From NCBI GenBank assembly GCA_002401655.1, contig NVTT01000005.1, positions 28,150 to 33,641 on the forward strand: a stretch of 5,492 bases of DNA, written 5' to 3'. The notes beneath the pieces are model-generated. The model saw only the letters and a list, made by a program, of their open reading frames with translations. It had not been told where the DNA came from and did no database searches. Shown one piece after another: positions 1-4,169 of the stretch (position 1 is the first letter of the stretch; each line of letters opens with the position of its first letter). This stretch comes from Gammaproteobacteria bacterium. Its GTDB lineage: Bacteria > Pseudomonadota > Gammaproteobacteria > Enterobacterales > Kangiellaceae. The position numbers and the translations under genes are program-made.

Positions 1-449
1 TTATGATTGTAATATTTTGTGATCATAAATCCAGTAAACAAACCAATTATTGCAAAAAATATTGTAACAAGTTGATTTGATTCACTATTAATCCAAAAAT
101 ATTCAAATAGAAACGCAGTAGAAACTAGCTCGCCGATTAAAGCAAAGACGAAAAGCCCTAAAATAGGTACAAAATAGGAAATTAAAGAGGCTTTGGTGAC
201 GCTAGAAATAGGTATCTCGAGGACAACTTGTTCACCGACTTTTGCATTTAAGGAGTTTTTGACTTGACTAACAAAGACTTTACCAGAAAGATATTTTTCA
301 ATGAGCCCATTGCCACATGAGTCAGATAGTTGGCAACTACCACAAGCTAATTGATTTTTTGTGACAATACTGGCTATTTCATCGTCGATACTAGAAATAA
401 TGCCAATCTCTTGAAACCGGCTCTCTTGGAATTGGCTCTCTTGGAACAT
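1..449 (-). CDS. rseC: RseC/MucC family inner-membrane protein, 3' end cut by window
   Basis: Reading the minus strand from the ATG at 449-447 gives 149 complete codons running off the left edge without a stop. E. coli RseC is about 159 aa, so only the C-terminal tail should be missing. The family is a two-TM inner-membrane protein tied to sigma-E control and to reduction of the SoxR iron-sulfur cluster. Seen here: a cytoplasmic N-terminal part with a CX2CX5C cluster (C36, C39, C45, then G), matching the E. coli cysteine pattern; a beta-rich stretch ending in LEIPISS (77-83); TM1 at about 88-109; and TM2 at about 126-147. The N-terminus is odd: residues 1-15 are three copies of an xFQE(S/I) unit, where relatives begin directly at the equivalent of FQEIGII. 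No clear Shine-Dalgarno precedes the ATG, which lies 25 bp after the rseA stop, so translational coupling to rseA is likely. rseB is absent between the two genes. Family assignment is firm; exact start is less so. Confidence 0.86.
   Translation of the reverse strand, partial: MFQESQFQESRFQEIGIISSIDDEIASIVTKNQLACGSCQLSDSCGNGLIEKYLSGKVFVSQVKNSLNAKVGEQVVLEIPISSVTKASLISYFVPILGLFVFALIGELVSTAFLFEYFWINSESNQLVTIFFAIIGLFTGFMITKYYNH
404..448 (-). repeat. 15-bp in-frame tandem repeat at the start of rseC
   Basis: Bases 419-433 and 434-448 are adjacent 15-bp units that match at 13 positions (shared core ggctctcttggaa). A third, decayed unit lies at 404-418, sharing the tctctt-g-aa core. Because 15 is a multiple of three, the copies add five residues each, giving MFQES-QFQES-RFQEI at the N-terminus. 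The simplest reading is that a gene once starting MFQEIG was lengthened by slippage or tandem duplication. Confidence 0.8.
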
Positions 450-474
450 TGATTTAAATAAAATGAAGCTTAAT

Positions 475-1260
475 TTACTTTGGAGTATTTTCTTTTATCT
501 TTGCATCTTCTGACTTGCTTTTAAGAGACTGATTTTCATGCATGATGCGAGTCGAACGACGTAAAATATTTTCCCATTGTTCTTTAGAAAAGCGAATAGT
601 TCCAACGCTTTGCCCTCTAACCGCTCTAGCAAATGGCGCGATAGCTTCTTGCTCAGATTGCCTAGCTTTACTCATAAACATATCGTTGAAAAACTCTAAC
701 TCTTTTTGTTCGGCGGTTTCTAACCAGTAATTTTCTGGATCAATAGCCTCAGGCGTCACAATAGCTTTCTTTTGCAGAATTGGCGATGACTGTTGAGTTG
801 CTATATCAGAGTTAAAAACACCATCATTTGCGACTTGAACTGACTGTACAGAAATAAAAGTAGCAACCGCTACTGAAGCTGCAATCGCCATACCGCCGGT
901 TAACTTTTTGATTTTTGAAAATAATGGTATAACGTTATTGTTAGATTTGTTTATAGATAGACGGTCTGTAGAACTACTATCACTAGACGGAGCAAAAATA
1001 GTGGGTTCAGCATCAATTTTTTTGCTCACCGCATTAATAAAACCCATGCTAACAGGGGCATTCACTTCTTCGCGCAAGATTTTACTAACCAAATTATATC
1101 GATAAAAAGACTCATTAACGCCATCTTCTTTTAATAACTCACTAAGTTCCTCAGAAGCAATTTGTTCATCTAACAAATCTGAAAACTGGCTATTTAAAGC
1201 CGAGCTGTTTAAAGCTAAGTCTTCTGATTTTAATTGAGTGTTATCAATTGTTTGGGTCAT
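475..1260 (-). CDS. rseA: Anti-sigma-E factor RseA
   Basis: This 261-aa protein follows rpoE on the same strand and has the RseA plan. A cytoplasmic anti-sigma domain spans about residues 22-66 (FSDLLDEQIASEELSELL, then FYRYNLVSKILREE, resembling the 'LSALMDGE...ERYHLIRDALRG' pattern of relatives). A low-complexity Ser/Asn linker covers about 86-112, a single TM helix about 120-142 (GGMAIAASVAVATFISV), and a periplasmic tail runs to 261. RseA binds sigma-E at the inner membrane; stress-triggered cleavage, by DegS then RseP in E. coli, frees it. At 261 aa it is longer than the 216-aa E. coli protein, through a ~20-residue N-terminal extension and a longer periplasmic domain with a charged C-terminus. 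The ATG at 1260 is supported by AGG at 1269-1267, six bases upstream; the next Met is residue 72, inside the protein. rpoE ends 191 bp upstream and rseC starts 25 bp downstream, with no rseB between. Identity is strong from context plus topology; sequence similarity outside the anti-sigma domain is low. Confidence 0.88.
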   Translation of the reverse strand: MTQTIDNTQLKSEDLALNSSALNSQFSDLLDEQIASEELSELLKEDGVNESFYRYNLVSKILREEVNAPVSMGFINAVSKKIDAEPTIFAPSSDSSSTDRLSINKSNNNVIPLFSKIKKLTGGMAIAASVAVATFISVQSVQVANDGVFNSDIATQQSSPILQKKAIVTPEAIDPENYWLETAEQKELEFFNDMFMSKARQSEQEAIAPFARAVRGQSVGTIRFSKEQWENILRRSTRIMHENQSLKSKSEDAKIKENTPK

Positions 1261-1276
1261 ATTTTACCTATATGGT

Positions 1277-1306
1277 TCAATTTACTTACTTTCAGTTTGC
1301 TTGCTT
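1277..1306. repeat. 15-bp tandem repeat upstream of rseA
   Basis: Plus-strand units TCAATTTACTTACTT (1277-1291) and TCAGTTTGCTTGCTT (1292-1306) are directly adjacent and differ at three positions, each an A/G transition. It lies in the leader, with its near end 17 bases upstream of the rseA ATG and 8 bases before the AGG ribosome-binding site. No function is evident. Confidence 0.7.
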
Positions 1307-1407
1307 TAAATTTGTGATATTTTTAACTTAGGCTTTGAACCAGCTTTATTTCGATATAAGCTATCTAAAAGCCACTTTTACAAACATATCAAAGGTATTT
1401 GCACAAT

Positions 1408-1435
1408 TCTGACACAAGAAATCACAATTAGTTCA
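1408..1435 (-). promoter_or_regulatory. Candidate sigma-E promoter for rseA-rseC
   Basis: On the minus strand TGAACTA (1435-1429; sigma-E -35 consensus GGAACTT, core GAACT intact) is followed, after exactly 16 bases, by TCAGA (1412-1408; -10 consensus TCTGA/TCAAA). The -35 element starts 17 bases past the rpoE stop codon. Transcription would start near 1401 and give an ~140-nt leader before rseA. The match is by eye and unproven, but both elements and the spacing fit the known ECF sigma-E pattern. Confidence 0.5.
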
Positions 1436-1451
1436 CATTGTTCAAAAATAA

Positions 1452-2045
1452 TTAGATTTTATCAATCAACGGTTTAATCTGCTCATCAATCGTCTCTCTA
1501 GCCCGAAATATTCGCGATCGAACCGTTCCAACAGGGCAATCCATTGACTCAGCAATTTCTTCGTAGCTCATTCCTTCTATTTCTCTTAGCGTTATGGCTG
1601 TTTTTAAATCTTCTGGTAATGAGTTGATAGTATCAAAAATAACTTTTTTCAATTGGTCGCGCATTAGTAGCGTTTCAGGAGATGCATGCTCTTGAAGCGA
1701 GCCGCCTATCGTATAGGTCTCAGCTTCTTGCGAATCAATATCGGAGCTTGGTGGACGTCGTCCGCGTGCCGTTAAATAATTTTTAGCCGTATTAATCGCA
1801 ATACGGTAAATCCAAGTGTAAAACGCACTTTCACCTCTAAAGTTAGGCAAAGCTTTATAAGCCTTAATAAAAGTATCCTGAGCGACATCATTCACTTCTG
1901 CGTGATCGCTAATAAATCGACTAATGATAGAAAATATCTTATTTTGATATTTTATCACTAATATATCGAATGCTTTTTTGTCTCCCGCTTGAACTCGCTT
2001 GACCAACTCGGCATCCAAATCTCTTGACGATAATTCTTTTGACAT
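1452..2045 (-). CDS. rpoE: RNA polymerase sigma-E factor (ECF family)
   Basis: This 197-aa ECF sigma factor is very close to E. coli RpoE (191 aa) along its whole length. Region 2 spans about residues 25-92, including DVAQDTFIKAYKAL (53-66), FRGESAFYTWIYRIAINTAKN (69-89) and then the RGRRPPSSD motif (94-102) typical of true RpoE. Region 4 spans about 133-185, including SLPEDLKTAITLREIEG (142-158) and the helix-turn-helix SYEEIAESMDCPVGTVRSRI (160-179), which reads the -35 element. RpoE directs core polymerase to envelope-stress promoters with GGAACTT/TCTGA elements and is held at the membrane by RseA, encoded next. The start at 2045 has AGG at 2052-2050, four bases upstream, and aligns with the start of E. 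coli RpoE. The gene is divergent from nadB, the arrangement also found in E. coli. Autoregulation is suggested by sigma-E-like elements upstream. Confidence 0.97.
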   Translation of the reverse strand: MSKELSSRDLDAELVKRVQAGDKKAFDILVIKYQNKIFSIISRFISDHAEVNDVAQDTFIKAYKALPNFRGESAFYTWIYRIAINTAKNYLTARGRRPPSSDIDSQEAETYTIGGSLQEHASPETLLMRDQLKKVIFDTINSLPEDLKTAITLREIEGMSYEEIAESMDCPVGTVRSRIFRARETIDEQIKPLIDKI

Positions 2046-2070
2046 TAAACCTAATTCTTATGTTTGGTTG

Positions 2071-2098
2071 TTTTATAGTGTAGTTGCAATAACGTTCT
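2071..2098 (-). promoter_or_regulatory. Candidate sigma-E-type promoter for rpoE
   Basis: On the minus strand AGAACGT (2098-2092; five of seven match GGAACTT, GAAC core kept) is followed after 16 bases by TAAAA (2075-2071; one mismatch to TCAAA). The predicted start lies about 20 bases before the rpoE AUG. The missing C in the -10 makes it weaker than the rseA candidate. A second GAAC motif (AGAACTA, 2109-2103) lies just upstream. TATAAA at 2077-2072 could instead be a housekeeping -10, but no good -35 accompanies it. Confidence 0.33.
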
Positions 2099-2103
2099 AA
2101 TCT

Positions 2104-2123
2104 AGTTCTACAAAAGCAGAACT
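2104..2123. promoter_or_regulatory. AGTTCT-N8-AGAACT dyad between rpoE and nadB
   Basis: Plus-strand AGTTCT (2104-2109) and AGAACT (2118-2123) form a 6-bp inverted pair around 8 bases. Each arm also contains the GAAC core used by sigma-E, one facing each gene, so the dyad may be two back-to-back -35-like elements or a protein-binding site. AGAACTT (2118-2124) followed after 17 bases by TCTGC (2142-2146) is a weak sigma-E-like match pointing at nadB. Confidence 0.3.
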
Positions 2124-2134
2124 TACACTGACTA

Positions 2135-2173
2135 TATTATTTCTGCATAGTTTCATATTAAACAGAAATAATA
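2135..2173. repeat. 11-bp inverted repeat, rpoE/nadB intergenic region
   Basis: TATTATTTCTG (2135-2145) is perfectly complementary to CAGAAATAATA (2163-2173), with 17 bases between. It has no T-run after either arm and is AT-rich, so it does not look like an intrinsic terminator. It may be a binding site or a leader stem-loop. Confidence 0.6.
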
Positions 2174-2242
2174 GCGAAAAATTTAAACCCCGTATTTAAT
2201 TAAAATTATATCATCAATGTGAGAATATAAAAATATTCTATA

Positions 2243-2264
2243 GCATTTGTTAATTAACAAATGC
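2243..2264. promoter_or_regulatory. Perfect 22-bp palindrome upstream of nadB, candidate operator
   Basis: Half-site GCATTTGTTAA (2243-2253) is followed directly by its exact reverse complement (2254-2264), with no spacer and no mismatch. It ends 45 bases before the nadB ATG and lies just after AT-rich -10-like hexamers (TATAAA 2226-2231, TATTCT 2234-2239), where a repressor would block initiation or early elongation. The core TGTTAATTAACA vaguely recalls the enteric NadR site (TGTTTA-N6-TAAACA) but is not the same. The binding protein is unknown. Confidence 0.5.
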
Positions 2265-2289
2265 AAAATGGTTAGTGAAAGAAAATTAA

Positions 2290-2310
2290 ATGGTTAAGAC
2301 TAAAGCGTAA
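2290..2310 (+). other. Six-codon minicistron overlapping the nadB start (TAATG)
   Basis: ATG at 2290 opens a frame reading MVKTKA and ending with TAA at 2308-2310, whose last A is the first base of the nadB ATG. nadB itself has no evident Shine-Dalgarno, so termination-reinitiation could help it start. The minicistron's own upstream sequence (GAAAG at 2277-2281) is only a weak ribosome site, and so short a frame can arise by chance. Confidence 0.25.
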
Positions 2311-3980
2311 TGACTAAAAAACAAGCTTCAACCCAACAGGTTTCTGATGTATTAATTATCGGCAGTGGCGCCGCAGGTCTTACCTGCGCTCTTCATCTAG
2401 CAGACCATTTTAACATAAATATTATCTCTAAAGGTCAACTCAGTGAAGGTGCAACCTTTTATGCCCAGGGCGGAATAGCGGCAGTCTTAGATAATGAAGA
2501 TTCTATTGAAGCTCACGTTGCAGATACAGTCAAAGCAGGAGCTGGGCTATGCCATAAAGATGCCGTTCAATATACGGTTGAAAATAGCAAACAGTCTATT
2601 CAGTGGTTAATTGATAGAGGCGTTGAATTTAGCAAACAAGATCCAGCACTTCAAAAGGATCAACAATCAAACGATATAGGAAAAGACTACCACCTAACTC
2701 GCGAAGGTGGGCACAGTCATCGTCGAATTATTCATGCCGCCGACGCCACCGGCAAAGAAGTTCAAACAACCTTATGCCAGTCAGTCAAAAACAATAACAA
2801 AATAAAAACCTTTGAAAATTACAATGCTGTCGATTTAATTACAACACATAGTCTGGGTGTTATAGGCGAGGTTAATCAAATACATGGTGCTTATGCACTT
2901 AATAGGCAATCTGGAAAGGTAGAATCTTTTCAAGCAAAATATGTCGTGTTAGCTACCGGTGGTGCAAGTAAAGTCTATCTTTATACCAGTAATCCCGATG
3001 TTTCAAGTGGTGATGGAATAGCTATGGCTTGGCGTGCGGGTTGCCGAGTCGCCAATTTAGAGTTTAACCAATTTCACCCCACTTGTTTATTTCACGGCAA
3101 AGCCAATTCCTTTTTAATTTCCGAAGCTTTACGAGGAGAAGGCGCCTTTTTAAAACTTCCTAACGGTGAACGTTTTATGCAACATTTTGATGAACGAGCC
3201 GAATTAGCACCAAGAGACATTGTTGCAAGAGCGATTGATCATGAAATAAAACGCTTAGGCGTTGATTGTCTTTATTTAGATATTAGTCACAAAGAACCTG
3301 AATTTATCACCAGTCATTTCCCCACAATCTATCAGCGTTTGTTAGAACTCGGCATAGATATCACCAAAGAGGCAATCCCGATTGTTCCAGCCGCTCATTA
3401 TACTTGTGGTGGTGTTGTCGTGGATAAAAATTCTGTGACTGATTTACCCAATTTATACGCGATTGGTGAAGTCTCATTTACAGGACTACACGGCGCTAAT
3501 CGGATGGCAAGTAATTCATTATTGGAGTGTCTCGTTTTCGCAAAAAATGCTGCTGAAAGCATACTTGCTGAAGAGGCTAAACCCAATCACTCTTCGACGC
3601 TTTCAAAAGATGATTTATCAATCCCAAAATGGGATGAAAGCCAAGTTTCTGATTCAGATGAAGCGGTAGTGATATCCCACAATTGGCATGAATTAAGACA
3701 TTTAATGTGGAATTACGTTGGCATTGTTAGAACAACCAAGCGATTAGAAAGAGCAAAACGTCGAATTCAATTATTGAAACAAGAAGTAAAAGATTATTAT
3801 TCACACTTTAAAATTTCGAGTGATTTATTAGAGCTTAGAAACTTAATAACCGTTGCTGAATTAATCATAGAATGTGCGATGAGACGAAAAGAAAGCCGAG
3901 GACTGCATTATACTCTCGACTATCCGGAAACAACCGAGAAAGAAAATCCGAGCGACACGATACTATCTCGCTTTAACTAA
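2310..3980 (+). CDS. nadB: L-aspartate oxidase
   Basis: NadB is a cytosolic FAD enzyme that oxidises L-aspartate to iminoaspartate, using O2 or fumarate, for quinolinate synthase (NadA): the first step of de novo NAD synthesis. The 556-aa product spans the whole family length (E. coli 540). Its N-terminal Rossmann FAD motif is [12 protein letters not shown] (13-24), followed by QGGIAA (53-58), the HRRIIH stretch (137-142) and ATGG (215-218). Catalytic residues align with E. coli at a constant offset of 12: H256 in QFHPT (E. coli H244), E272 (E260), R302 in [11 protein letters not shown] (R290) and H363 in AAHYTCGG (H351). The flavin-binding [19 protein letters not shown] lies at 392-410. The C-terminal helical domain ends in [18 protein letters not shown], typical of NadB rather than of succinate or fumarate dehydrogenase subunits. 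An in-frame stop at 2301-2303 rules out a longer start. The gene is divergent from rpoE and convergent with ffh. No truncation or lost residue was seen. Confidence 0.97.
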   Translation: MTKKQASTQQVSDVLIIGSGAAGLTCALHLADHFNINIISKGQLSEGATFYAQGGIAAVLDNEDSIEAHVADTVKAGAGLCHKDAVQYTVENSKQSIQWLIDRGVEFSKQDPALQKDQQSNDIGKDYHLTREGGHSHRRIIHAADATGKEVQTTLCQSVKNNNKIKTFENYNAVDLITTHSLGVIGEVNQIHGAYALNRQSGKVESFQAKYVVLATGGASKVYLYTSNPDVSSGDGIAMAWRAGCRVANLEFNQFHPTCLFHGKANSFLISEALRGEGAFLKLPNGERFMQHFDERAELAPRDIVARAIDHEIKRLGVDCLYLDISHKEPEFITSHFPTIYQRLLELGIDITKEAIPIVPAAHYTCGGVVVDKNSVTDLPNLYAIGEVSFTGLHGANRMASNSLLECLVFAKNAAESILAEEAKPNHSSTLSKDDLSIPKWDESQVSDSDEAVVISHNWHELRHLMWNYVGIVRTTKRLERAKRRIQLLKQEVKDYYSHFKISSDLLELRNLITVAELIIECAMRRKESRGLHYTLDYPETTEKENPSDTILSRFN

Positions 3981-4038
3981 ACCTCAAATATCAGAGTCCT
4001 AACTTAAACTATAAACACTGGAAATTTTTAAAGACTTT

Positions 4039-4136
4039 TTTACCACAGAGGCACAGAGAACGCAGAGTAAAAAATGATTTAGGTCTTAATATCTTTCTTA
4101 TCTCTTCTTTATATTCTCTGTGCCCTCTGTGGTAAA
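4039..4136. repeat. ACCACAGAGG-type inverted repeat element
   Basis: The left arm (4039-4060: TTTACCACAGAGG, then CACAGAGAA) is the reverse complement of the right arm (4114-4136) over 22 bases, with one extra base in the right arm. The arms are 53 bases apart, and weaker complementarity continues inward (CGCAGAGTAA on the left; AGAAGAGATAA read from the right). Inside the left arm the heptamer CACAGAG occurs twice and a variant CGCAGAG once. Palindromic elements built on ACCACAGAGG-CACAGAG are recalled from intergenic regions of many unrelated bacteria and behave like a dispersed non-coding repeat. The transcript could fold into a long hairpin at the nadB 3' end. Confidence 0.75.
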
Positions 4137-4141
4137 TTTTT

Positions 4142-4162
4142 ATCTTTTATCTTTTATCTTTT
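4142..4162. repeat. ATCTTTT x3 tandem repeat beside the ffh stop
   Basis: Three perfect 7-bp copies at 4142-4148, 4149-4155 and 4156-4162, preceded by a T-rich stretch, end seven bases from the ffh stop codon. It is probably a slippage-prone simple repeat. On the ffh transcript it reads as A-rich (AAAAGAT) and offers no U-tract for termination. Confidence 0.85.
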
Positions 4163-4169
4163 AAACCGG

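Larger units (their letters stand above)
1261..1451 (-). other. Long rpoE-rseA intergenic leader
   Basis: This 191-bp gap is long for a sigma-E operon (a few tens of bases in E. coli). It holds, in transcription order, a sigma-E-type promoter match just after the rpoE stop, an ~140-nt AT-rich leader, and a 15-bp tandem repeat close to the rseA ribosome site. An 8-bp inverted pair is also present: TTGAACCA at 1335-1342 and TGGTTCAA at 1273-1280 on the plus strand. If folded in RNA, that pair would form just upstream of the rseA AGG. No convincing ORF or intrinsic terminator was seen on either strand. Confidence 0.6.
3981..4169. other. Convergent nadB/ffh intergenic region
   Basis: These 189 bases separate two genes that end towards each other. 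Apart from the ACCACAGAGG inverted repeat and the ATCTTTT tandem repeat listed separately, the first ~55 bases are plain AT-rich sequence. The only terminator-like arrangement is the right arm of the inverted repeat followed by T5 at 4137-4141 on the nadB strand, but its 53-base loop makes it a poor classical terminator. No gene was seen. Confidence 0.6.

Noticed and set aside
449..479. A longer rseC overlapping rseA (frame is open upstream of 449)
   Set aside because: No ATG, GTG or TTG occurs in that frame in the gap to rseA, and family members start near the FQEIG position, so extension is unsupported.
1272..1331. 19-codon hydrophobic ORF on the plus strand in the rpoE-rseA gap
   Set aside because: No Shine-Dalgarno, AT-rich sequence in which Phe-rich frames arise easily, and it runs through the tandem repeat. 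Nothing supports translation.
2243..2264. The 22-bp palindrome as an intrinsic terminator
   Set aside because: It is AT-rich, has no following T-run on either strand, and sits in front of a gene start rather than after a gene.
4039..4136. CRISPR-like repeat because of the repeated CACAGAG units
   Set aside because: The units are 7 bp, nearly contiguous, without spacers of regular length, and the two arms are inverted rather than direct.
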